DNA of 64,000 bases from Pictodentalium vernedei. Lineage: Eukaryota; Mollusca; Scaphopoda; Dentaliida; Dentaliidae. The stretch spans positions 6,263,920 to 6,327,919 of the forward strand of contig CM062292.1 of NCBI GenBank assembly GCA_031216915.1. Direction: 5' to 3'. The translations under genes and the position numbers were made by a program. Shown here in pieces: positions 52,128 through 64,000 of this stretch (the first letter of the stretch is position 1; every line of letters starts with the position of its first letter). The notes under the pieces are model-generated. The model worked only from the letters and a program-made list of their open reading frames with translations, was not told the DNA's origin and ran no database searches.

Positions 52128-52823
52128 CAGTTAAAGCTAGAAGTCCTGTCAGGAACTGTGCGCTTATCGAGGCCTAATTGCGCGTAGGAATTACGCGCAA
52201 TTGCCATATCGAATGTCACCCAAGGCACGACAGGTTCTCCTGGTTACTCATAGCAAACACAGGCACTGTTTCAGTCAATGGACCTCCGGGTTATCCGGAG
52301 GTCCAGTGGCTGAAACATTGCTTGTGTACAGGCCAAATGTAAAGAATTTGATAGCCTTACTATGGTCATAACGCGCAGATTACCGCGCAGATCGACGTGC
52401 TATTTGTGTGCATTTCATGGCAAGACGGGAGCGCGATGGCTCAGTGGTAGACTGTTGGACTTCTATGCTAGAGGTCCTGAGTTCGATCCCGTCCGGGACG
52501 ACCCGCGTTGTGTACTTAGGCAAGGCACTTTATCCCGGTTGACTACATGGGGGCACGGCGACGCCGTGTACTAAGGCGTTCTGCACGTCGATGATGCACA
52601 TGTCTTCAACCGCTGTAACCCTGCTTGAGCGGAGCTTGAACAGAGTTATAGTGTCGAGGAGCTGACAGTTGCTTGTCGGTGCTCGATGGTTCTCTCCGGG
52701 TACTCCGGCTTCCTCCACCCGTAAATCTGTCACGGTCACGATTAGCCATTGTGCATAAGTATGTGACCTTAAACACCAATAAATAAATAAATAAATTCAT
52801 GACAAGACTTCTAGTTTTAACTG
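52128..52823. mobile_element. Family C MITE, copy 8, split by a SINE
   Basis: CAGTTAAAGCTAGAAGTCCT at the left after TA. The other end is TAGTTTTAACTG at 52812-52823, after an inserted SINE (52427-52795). Removing the insert and one target copy leaves a family-sized element of about 314 bp. Confidence 0.94.
52427..52795 (+). mobile_element. tRNA-derived SINE with a different head, nested
   Basis: Head GATGGCTCAGTGGTAGACTG with B box GAGTTCGATCCCG; the body and tail match the main family. The target duplication is TTCATGGCAAGAC (52414-52426) and TTCATGACAAGAC (52796-52808), one mismatch. The body of one family has evidently been joined to another tRNA head. Confidence 0.93.
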
Positions 52824-53227
52824 TATGACTCGCCCCGTATACGAGTCAACAAGGAAAAAAACATGACAATGAGATCAGAACCCAGATTAGATGAACTTTA
52901 AAAAAATTGTTAACGTCATTTATATTTTCTCTGACTCAATAGTCTCAGCAACTGATTCCCTATAGCCTATAAGAGTAATCAAAGGGAAATTAGTTTGAAC
53001 CCAATGGCGATACTTACAGACACGGATTTTTTTTGTAGTCAATGGTGTGGTCCAATCTATTGCGAATCTTTTAGAAGTTATGGGGCCTTCATTGTTATTT
53101 ACTCTATGTTATTAACTTGCAGAAAAACTGAACCGAAACCGAGTTTTTTTTACTGAATTCTCAACCGAAAGCTATACCGAATCAGAAAAATCAAACTTCC
53201 TTGTTCTATTTAAGACATTATATTTAT
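52824..53227. other. Unassigned left flank of the satellite
   Basis: AT-rich sequence with ACCGAAACCGA motifs around 53130-53180. No gene is seen. Confidence 0.5.
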
Positions 53228-56200
53228 TGTGAAGAATGATTATTTCAAACGATGTGAAATATTACCTGTTGTATTAACACTGGGATAGGTAGAGTGATTA
53301 TATCATACAACGTGAAATATTACCTGTTGTATTAACACTGGGATAGGTAGAGTGATTATATCATACAACGTGAAATATTACCTGTTGTATTAACACTGGG
53401 ATAGGTAGAGTGATTATATCATACAACGTGAAATATTACCTGTTGTATTAACACTGGGATAGGTAGAGTGATTATATCATACAACGTGAAATATTACCTG
53501 TTGTATTAACACTGGGATAGGTAGAGTGATTATATCATACAACGTGAAATATTGCCTGTTGTATTAACACTGGGATAGGTAGAGTGATTATATCATACAA
53601 CGTGAAATATTACCTGTTGTATTAACACTGGGATAGGTAGAGTGATTATATCATACAACGTGAAATATTGCCTGTTGTATTAACACTGGGATAGGTAGAG
53701 TGATTATATCATACAACGTGAAATATTACCTGTTGTATTAACACTGGGATAGGTAGAGTGATTATATCATACAACGTGAAATATTACCTGTTGTATTAAC
53801 ACTGGGATAGGTAGAGTGATTATATCATACAACGTGAAATATTGCCTGTTGTATTAACACTGGGATAGGTAGAGGGATTATATCATACAACGTGAAATAT
53901 TGCCTGTTGTATTAACACTGGGATAGGTAGAGTGATTATATCATACAACGTGAAATATTACCTGTTGTATTAACACTGGGATAGGTAGAGTGATTATATC
54001 ATACAACGTGAAATATTACCTGTTGTATTAACACTGGGATAGGTAGAGTGATTATATCATACAACGTGAAATATTACCTGTTGTATTAACACTGGGATAG
54101 GTAGAGTGATTATATCATACAACGTGAAATATTACCTGTTGTATTAACACTGGGATAGGTAGAGTGATTATATCATACAACGTGAAATATTACCTGTTGT
54201 ATTAACACTGGGATAGGTAGAGTGATTATATCATACAACGTGAAATATTACCTGTTGTATTAACACTGGGATTGGTGGAGTGATTATATCATACAACGTG
54301 AAATATTACCTGTTGTATTAACACTGGGATAGGTAGAGTGATTATATCATACAACGTGAAATATTACCTGTTGTATTAACACTGGGATAGGTAGAGTGAT
54401 TATATCATACAACGTGAAATATTACCTGTTGTATTAACACTGGGATAGGTAGAGTGATTATATCATACAACGTGAAATATTACCTGTTGTATTAACACTG
54501 GGATAGGTAGAGTGATTATATCATACAACGTGAAATATTACCTGTTGTATTAACACTGGGATAGGTAGAGTGATTATATCATACAACGTGAAATATTACC
54601 TGTTGTATTAACACTGGGATAGGTAGAGTGATTATATCATACAACGTGAAATATTACCTGTTGTATTAACACTGGGATAGGTAGAGTGATTATATCATAC
54701 AACGTGAAATATTACCTGTTGTATTAACACTGGGATAGGTAGAGTGATTATATCATACAACGTGAAATATTACCTGTTGTATTAACACTGGGATAGGTAG
54801 AGTGATTATATCATACAACGTGAAATATTGCCTGTTGTATTAACACTGGGATAGGTAGAGGGATTATATCATACAACGTGAAATATTACCTGTTGTATTA
54901 ACACTGGGATAGGTAGAGTGATTATATCATACAACGTGAAATATTACCTGTTGTATTAACACTGGGATAGGTAGAGTGATTATATCATACAACGTGAAAT
55001 ATTACCTGTTGTATTAACACTGGGATAGGTAGAGTGATTATATCATACAACGTGAAATATTACCTGTTGTATTAACACTGGGATAGGTAGAGTGATTATA
55101 TCATACAACGTGAAATATTGCCTGTTGTATTAACACTGGGATAGGTAGAGGGATTATATCATACAACGTGAAATATTGCCTGTTGTATTAACACTGGGAT
55201 AGGTAGAGTGATTATATCATACAACGTGAAATATTACCTGTTGTATTAACACTGGGATAGGTAGAGTGATTATATCATACAACGTGAAATATTGCCTGTT
55301 GTATTAACACTGGGATAGGTAGAGTGATTATATCATACAACGTGAAATATTACCTGTTGTATTAACACTGGGATAGGTAGAGTGATTATATCATACAACG
55401 TGAAATATTACCTGTTGTATTAACACTGGGATAGGTAGAGTGATTATATCATACAACGTGAAATATTGCCTGTTGTATTAACACTGGGATAGGTAGAGTG
55501 ATTATATCATACAACGTGAAATATTACCTGTTGTATTAACACTGGGATAGGTAGAGTGATTATATCATACAACGTGAAATATTGCCTGTTGTATTAACAC
55601 TGGGATAGGTAGAGTGATTATATCATACAACGTGAAATATTGCCTGTTGTATTAACACTGGGATAGGTAGAGTGATTATATCATACAACGTGAAATATTA
55701 CCTGTTGTATTAACACTGGGATAGGTAGAGTGATTATATCATACAACGTGAAATATTACCTGTTGTATTAACACTGGGATAGGTAGAGTGATTATATCAT
55801 ACAACGTGAAATATTACCTGTTGTATTAACACTGGGATAGGTAGAGTGATTATATCATACAACGTGAAATATTACCTGTTGTATTAACACTGGGATAGGT
55901 AGAGTGATTATATCATACAACGTGAAATATTACCTGTTGTATTAACACTGGGATAGGTAGAGTGATTATATCATACAACGTGAAATATTACCTGTTGTAT
56001 TAACACTGGGATAGGTAGAGTGATTATATCATACAACGTGAAATATTACCTGTTGTATTAACACTGGGATAGGTAGAGTGATTATATCATACAACGTGAA
56101 ATATTACCTGTTGTATTAACACTGGGATAGGTAGAGTGATTATATCATACAACGTGAAATATTACCTGTTGTATTAACACTGGGATAGGTAGAGTGATTA

Positions 56201-56730
56201 TATCATACAACGTGAAATATTACCTGTTGTATTAACACTGGGATAGGTAGAGTGATTATATCATACAACGTGAAATATTACCTGTTGTATTAACACTGGG
56301 ATAGGTAGAGTGATTATATCATACAACGTGAAATATTACCTGTTGTATTAACACTGGGATAGGTAGAGTGATTATATCATACAACGTGAAATATTACCTG
56401 TTGTATTAACACTGGGATAGGTAGAGTGATTATATCATACAACGTGAAATATTACCTGTTGTATTAACACTGGGATAGGTAGAGTGATTATATCATACAA
56501 CGTGAAATATTACCTGTTGTATTAACACTGGGATAGGTAGAGTGATTATATCATACAACGTGAAATATTACCTGTTGTATTAACACTGGGATAGGTAGAG
56601 TGATTATATCATACAACGTGAAATATTACCTGTTGTATTAACACTGGGATAGGTAGAGTGATTATATCATACAACGTGAAATATTACCTGTTGTATTAAC
56701 ACTGGGATAGGTAGAGTGATTATATCATAC

Positions 56731-56846
56731 GACGTTAAATATTGTCTGTTGTATTAACATTTGAGTTTGTAGAATAATTATTTCATACGACGTTAAATAT
56801 TGCCTGTCGTATTAAAACTGGGGTTGGCGGAATGATTATTGCATAC
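56731..56846. repeat. Two diverged satellite monomers, cassette 1
   Basis: Two successive 58-base monomers with GACGTTAAATATTG, ACATTTGAGTTTGTAGAATA and CTGGGGTTGGCGGAATGATT. They differ at many positions from the array consensus but keep the exact length. Confidence 0.97.
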
Positions 56847-59800
56847 GACGTGAAATATTACCTGTTGTATTAACACTGGGATAGGTAGAGTGATTATATC
56901 ATACAACGTGAAATATTACCTGTTGTATTAACACTGGGATAGGTAGAGTGATTATATCATACAACGTGAAATATTGCCTGTTGTATTAACACTGGGATAG
57001 GTAGAGTGATTATATCATACAACGTGAAATATTACCTGTTGTATTAACACTGGGATAGGTAGAGTGATTATATCATACAACGTGAAATATTGCCTGTTGT
57101 ATTAACACTGGGATAGGTAGAGTGATTATATCATACAACGTGAAATATTGCCTGTTGTATTAACACTGGGATAGGTAGAGTGATTATATCATACAACGTG
57201 AAATATTACCTGTTGTATTAACACTGGGATAGGTAGAGTGATTATATCATACAACGTGAAATATTACCTGTTGTATTAACACTGGGATAGGTAGAGTGAT
57301 TATATCATACAACGTGAAATATTGCCTGTTGTATTAACACTGGGATAGGTAGAGTGATTATATCATACAACGTGAAATATTACCTGTTGTATTAACACTG
57401 GGATAGGTAGAGTGATTATATCATACAACGTGAAATATTGCCTGTTGTATTAACACTGGGATAGGTAGAGTGATTATATCATACAACGTGAAATATTGCC
57501 TGTTGTATTAACACTGGGATAGGTAGAGTGATTATATCATACAACGTGAAATATTACCTGTTGTATTAACACTGGGATAGGTAGAGTGATTATATCATAC
57601 AACGTGAAATATTACCTGTTGTATTAACACTGGGATAGGTAGAGTGATTATATCATACAACGTGAAATATTACCTGTTGTATTAACACTGGGATAGGTAG
57701 AGTGATTATATCATACAACGTGAAATATTACCTGTTGTATTAACACTGGGATAGGTAGAGTGATTATATCATACAACGTGAAATATTACCTGTTGTATTA
57801 ACACTGGGATAGGTAGAGTGATTATATCATACAACGTGAAATATTACCTGTTGTATTAACACTGGGATAGGTAGAGTGATTATATCATACAACGTGAAAT
57901 ATTACCTGTTGTATTAACACTGGGATAGGTAGAGTGATTATATCATACAACGTGAAATATTACCTGTTGTATTAACACTGGGATAGGTAGAGTGATTATA
58001 TCATACAACGTGAAATATTACCTGTTGTATTAACACTGGGATAGGTAGAGTGATTATATCATACAACGTGAAATATTACCTGTTGTATTAACACTGGGAT
58101 AGGTAGAGTGATTATATCATACAACGTGAAATATTACCTGTTGTATTAACACTGGGATAGGTAGAGTGATTATATCATACAACGTGAAATATTACCTGTT
58201 GTATTAACACTGGGATAGGTAGAGTGATTATATCATACAACGTGAAATATTACCTGTTGTATTAACACTGGGATAGGTAGAGTGATTATATCATACAACG
58301 TGAAATATTACCTGTTGTATTAACACTGGGATAGGTAGAGTGATTATATCATACAACGTGAAATATTACCTGTTGTATTAACACTGGGATAGGTAGAGTG
58401 ATTATATCATACAACGTGAAATATTGCCTGTTGTATTAACACTGGGATAGGTAGAGGGATTATATCATACAACGTGAAATATTGCCTGTTGTATTAACAC
58501 TGGGATAGGTAGAGTGATTATATCATACAACGTGAAATATTACCTGTTGTATTAACACTGGGATAGGTAGAGTGATTATATCATACAACGTGAAATATTG
58601 CCTGTTGTATTAACACTGGGATAGGTAGAGGGATTATATCATACAACGTGAAATATTGCCTGTTGTATTAACACTGGGATAGGTAGAGTGATTATATCAT
58701 ACAACGTGAAATATTACCTGTTGTATTAACACTGGGATAGGTAGAGTGATTATATCATACAACGTGAAATATTACCTGTTGTATTAACACTGGGATAGGT
58801 AGAGTGATTATATCATACAACGTGAAATATTGCCTGTTGTATTAACACTGGGATAGGTAGAGTGATTATATCATACAACGTGAAATATTACCTGTTGTAT
58901 TAACACTGGGATAGGTAGAGTGATTATATCATACAACGTGAAATATTACCTGTTGTATTAACACTGGGATAGGTAGAGTGATTATATCATACAACGTGAA
59001 ATATTACCTGTTGTATTAACACTGGGATAGGTAGAGTGATTATATCATACAACGTGAAATATTACCTGTTGTATTAACACTGGGATAGGTAGAGTGATTA
59101 TATCATACAACGTGAAATATTACCTGTTGTATTAACACTGGGATAGGTAGAGTGATTATATCATACAACGTGAAATATTACCTGTTGTATTAACACTGGG
59201 ATAGGTAGAGTGATTATATCATACAACGTGAAATATTACCTGTTGTATTAACACTGGGATAGGTAGAGTGATTATATCATACAACGTGAAATATTACATG
59301 TTGTATTAACACTGGGATAGGTAGAGTGATTATATCATACAACGTGAAATATTACCTGTTGTATTAACACTGGGATAGGTAGAGTGATTATATCATACAA
59401 CGTGAAATATTGCCTGTTGTATTAACACTGGGATAGGTAGAGTGATTATATCATACAACGTGAAATATTGCCTGTTGTATTAACACTGGGATAGGTAGAG
59501 TGATTATATCATACAACGTGAAATATTACCTGTTGTATTAACACTGGGATAGGTAGAGTGATTATATCATACAACGTGAAATATTACCTGTTGTATTAAC
59601 ACTGGGATAGGTAGAGTGATTATATCATACAACGTGAAATATTACCTGTTGTATTAACACTGGGATAGGTAGAGTGATTATATCATACAACGTGAAATAT
59701 TACCTGTTGTATTAACACTGGGATAGGTAGAGTGATTATATCATACAACGTGAAATATTACCTGTTGTATTAACACTGGGATAGGTAGAGTGATTATATC

Positions 59801-62800
59801 ATACAACGTGAAATATTACCTGTTGTATTAACACTGGGATAGGTAGAGTGATTATATCATACAACGTGAAATATTACCTGTTGTATTAACACTGGGATAG
59901 GTAGAGTGATTATATCATACAACGTGAAATATTACCTGTTGTATTAACACTGGGATAGGTAGAGTGATTATATCATACAACGTGAAATATTACCTGTTGT
60001 ATTAACACTGGGATAGGTAGAGTGATTATATCATACAACGTGAAATATTACCTGTTGTATTAACACTGGGATAGGTGGAGTGATTATATCATACAACGTG
60101 AAATATTGCCTGTTGTATTAACACTGGGATAGGTAGAGTGATTATATCATACAACGTGAAATATTGCCTGTTGTATTAACACTGGGATAGGTAGAGTGAT
60201 TATATCATACAACGTGAAATATTACCTGTTGTATTAACACTGGGATAGGTAGAGTGATTATATCATACAACGTGAAATATTACCTGTTGTATTAACACTG
60301 GGATAGGTAGAGTGATTATATCATACAACGTGAAATATTACCTGTTGTATTAACACTGGGATAGGTAGAGTGATTATATCATACAACGTGAAATATTACC
60401 TGTTGTATTAACACTGGGATAGGTAGAGTGATTATATCATACAACGTGAAATATTACCTGTTGTATTAACACTGGGATAGGTAGAGTGATTATATCATAC
60501 AACGTGAAATATTACCTGTTGTATTAACACTGGGATAGGTAGAGTGATTATATCATACAACGTGAAATATTACCTGTTGTATTAACACTGGGATAGGTAG
60601 AGTGATTATATCATACAACGTGAAATATTACCTGTTGTATTAACACTGGGATAGGTAGAGTGATTATATCATACAACGTGAAATATTACCTGTTGTATTA
60701 ACACTGGGATAGGTAGAGTGATTATATCATACAACGTGAAATATTACCTGTTGTATTAACACTGGGATAGGTAGAGTGATTATATCATACAACGTGAAAT
60801 ATTACCTGTTGTATTAACACTGGGATAGGTAGAGTGATTATATCATACAACGTGAAATATTACCTGTTGTATTAACACTGGGATAGGTAGAGTGATTATA
60901 TCATACAACGTGAAATATTACCTGTTGTATTAACACTGGGATAGGTAGAGTGATTATATCATACAACGTGAAATATTACCTGTTGTATTAACACTGGGAT
61001 AGGTAGAGTGATTATATCATACAACGTGAAATATTACCTGTTGTATTAACACTGGGATAGGTAGAGTGATTATATCATACAACGTGAAATATTACCTGTT
61101 GTATTAACACTGGGATAGGTAGAGTGATTATATCATACAACGTGAAATATTACCTGTTGTATTAACACTGGGATAGGTAGAGTGATTATATCATACAACG
61201 TGAAATATTACCTGTTGTATTAACACTGGGATAGGTAGAGTGATTATATCATACAACGTGAAATATTGCCTGTTGTATTAACACTGGGATAGGTAGAGGG
61301 ATTATATCATACAACGTGAAATATTGCCTGTTGTATTAACACTGGGATAGGTAGAGTGATTATATCATACAACGTGAAATATTACCTGTTGTATTAACAC
61401 TGGGATAGGTAGAGTGATTATATCATACAACGTGAAATATTGCCTGTTGTATTAACACTGGGATAGGTAGAGTGATTATATCATACAACGTGAAATATTA
61501 CCTGTTGTATTAACACTGGGATAGGTAGAGTGATTATATCATACAACGTGAAATATTACCTGTTGTATTAACACTGGGATAGGTAGAGTGATTATATCAT
61601 ACAACGTGAAATATTGCCTGTTGTATTAACACTGGGATAGGTAGAGTGATTATATCATACAACGTGAAATATTACCTGTTGTATTAACACTGGGATAGGT
61701 AGAGTGATTATATCATACAACGTGAAATATTGCCTGTTGTATTAACACTGGGATAGGTAGAGTGATTATATCATACAACGTGAAATATTGCCTGTTGTAT
61801 TAACACTGGGATAGGTAGAGTGATTATATCATACAACGTGAAATATTACCTGTTGTATTAACACTGGGATAGGTAGAGTGATTATATCATACAACGTGAA
61901 ATATTACCTGTTGTATTAACACTGGGATAGGTAGAGTGATTATATCATACAACGTGAAATATTACCTGTTGTATTAACACTGGGATAGGTAGAGTGATTA
62001 TATCATACAACGTGAAATATTACCTGTTGTATTAACACTGGGATAGGTAGAGTGATTATATCATACAACGTGAAATATTACCTGTTGTATTAACACTGGG
62101 ATAGGTAGAGTGATTATATCATACAACGTGAAATATTACCTGTTGTATTAACACTGGGATAGGTAGAGTGATTATATCATACAACGTGAAATATTACCTG
62201 TTGTATTAACACTGGGATAGGTAGAGTGATTATATCATACAACGTGAAATATTACCTGTTGTATTAACACTGGGATAGGTAGAGTGATTATATCATACAA
62301 CGTGAAATATTACCTGTTGTATTAACACTGGGATAGGTAGAGTGATTATATCATACAACGTGAAATATTACCTGTTGTATTAACACTGGGATAGGTAGAG
62401 TGATTATATCATACAACGTGAAATATTACCTGTTGTATTAACACTGGGATAGGTAGAGTGATTATATCATACAACGTGAAATATTACCTGTTGTATTAAC
62501 ACTGGGATAGGTAGAGTGATTATATCATACAACGTGAAATATTACCTGTTGTATTAACACTGGGATAGGTAGAGTGATTATATCATACAACGTGAAATAT
62601 TACCTGTTGTATTAACACTGGGATAGGTAGAGTGATTATATCATACAACGTGAAATATTACCTGTTGTATTAACACTGGGATAGGTAGAGTGATTATATC
62701 ATACAACGTGAAATATTACCTGTTGTATTAACACTGGGATAGGTAGAGTGATTATATCATACAACGTGAAATATTACCTGTTGTATTAACACTGGGATAG

Positions 62801-62936
62801 GTAGAGTGATTATATCATACAACGTGAAATATTACCTGTTGTATTAACACTGGGATAGGTAGAGTGATTATATCATACAACGTGAAATATTACCTGTTGT
62901 ATTAACACTGGGATAGGTAGAGTGATTATATCATAC

Positions 62937-63052
62937 GACGTTAAATATTGTCTGTTGTATTAACATTTGAGTTTGTAGAATAATTATTTCATACGACGTT
63001 AAATATTGCCTGTCGTATTAAAACTGGGGTTGGCGGAATGATTATTGCATAC
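62937..63052. repeat. Two diverged satellite monomers, cassette 2
   Basis: Identical to the cassette at 56731-56846 and 6206 bases (107 x 58) from it. Confidence 0.97.
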
Positions 63053-64000
63053 GACGTGAAATATTACCTGTTGTATTAACACTGGGATAGGTAGAGTGAT
63101 TATATCATACAACGTGAAATATTACCTGTTGTATTAACACTGGGATAGGTAGAGTGATTATATCATACAACGTGAAATATTGCCTGTTGTATTAACACTG
63201 GGATAGGTAGAGTGATTATATCATACAACGTGAAATATTACCTGTTGTATTAACACTGGGATAGGTAGAGTGATTATATCATACAACGTGAAATATTGCC
63301 TGTTGTATTAACACTGGGATAGGTAGAGTGATTATATCATACAACGTGAAATATTGCCTGTTGTATTAACACTGGGATAGGTAGAGTGATTATATCATAC
63401 AACGTGAAATATTACCTGTTGTATTAACACTGGGATAGGTAGAGTGATTATATCATACAACGTGAAATATTACCTGTTGTATTAACACTGGGATAGGTAG
63501 AGTGATTATATCATACAACGTGAAATATTGCCTGTTGTATTAACACTGGGATAGGTAGAGTGATTATATCATACAACGTGAAATATTACCTGTTGTATTA
63601 ACACTGGGATAGGTAGAGTGATTATATCATACAACGTGAAATATTGCCTGTTGTATTAACACTGGGATAGGTAGAGTGATTATATCATACAACGTGAAAT
63701 ATTGCCTGTTGTATTAACACTGGGATAGGTAGAGTGATTATATCATACAACGTGAAATATTACCTGTTGTATTAACACTGGGATAGGTAGAGTGATTATA
63801 TCATACAACGTGAAATATTACCTGTTGTATTAACACTGGGATAGGTAGAGTGATTATATCATACAACGTGAAATATTACCTGTTGTATTAACACTGGGAT
63901 AGGTAGAGTGATTATATCATACAACGTGAAATATTACCTGTTGTATTAACACTGGGATAGGTAGAGTGATTATATCATACAACGTGAAATATTACCTGTT

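Larger units (their letters stand above)
53228..64000. repeat. 58-bp satellite array, about 185 monomers, open at the right edge
   Basis: Monomer: GAAATATTACCTGTTGTATT, AACACTGGGATAGGTAGAGT, GATTATATCATACAACGT. The period is exactly 58 over thousands of bases. Most monomers are identical. The common variants are TTGCCTG for TTACCTG and AGAGGG for AGAGTG. The first monomer (from about 53234) is diverged, as expected at an array edge. Each monomer contains the inverted pair TACAAC / GTTGTA. No ORF survives. Confidence 0.98.

Noticed and set aside
53228..64000. Telomeric repeat or rDNA spacer
   Set aside because: The 58-bp unit has no TTAGGG-type motif and no rRNA sequence adjoins it.

Overview
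The window is animal nuclear DNA, not bacterial, viral or organellar. It has GT-AG introns, one widely split gene, tRNA-derived SINEs with target-site duplications, many short DNA transposons (MITEs), foldback elements, minisatellites and a satellite longer than 10 kb. The gene is a member of the repulsive guidance molecule (RGM) family, so the source is a metazoan. The repeat content suits a marine invertebrate, but I cannot name the phylum.

Gene content. I find one convincing protein-coding gene, on the minus strand from 48338 down to 18897. I assembled it by hand from ten exons. All splice sites are GT-AG, the reading phase is continuous, and the product is 542 residues. It has a signal peptide, a dibasic RKKR site, an RGM-N-like cysteine module (C-x8-C-x7-C), an extra cysteine-containing insertion, and an RGM-C / von Willebrand D-like domain with the GDPH cleavage motif, GCPxNQ and CxFD...TGDV. 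In place of the hydrophobic GPI-anchor tail of vertebrate RGMs it ends in a Thr/Pro linker and a strongly basic, aromatic, amphipathic segment. A TATA box and a TCAG initiator sit just upstream of the first exon, and an AATAAA lies 10 bases past the stop. The family acts as BMP co-receptors and neogenin ligands at the cell surface. This copy looks secreted.

Repeat layout. 1-1.2 kb: the end of a LINE reverse-transcriptase gene, a 237-bp tandem repeat and a GAA tract. 1.3-18.5 kb (beyond the 3' end of the gene): MITEs, SINEs, a degenerate tandem repeat of about 460 bp and a hAT-like element. 18.9-48.3 kb: the gene, with introns full of MITEs, foldbacks and minisatellites. 48.4-53.2 kb: upstream DNA with more MITEs, including one carrying a nested SINE. 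53.2-64.0 kb: a 58-bp satellite of about 185 monomers that runs off the window edge and contains a higher-order repeat of about 6.2 kb.

Five MITE families recur: A and B (TTAA target, CCCTTTACC ends, piggyBac-like) and C, D and E (TA target, CAGT...ACTG ends, Tc1/mariner-like). A and B share one central hairpin, and C and D share another, although their arms differ.
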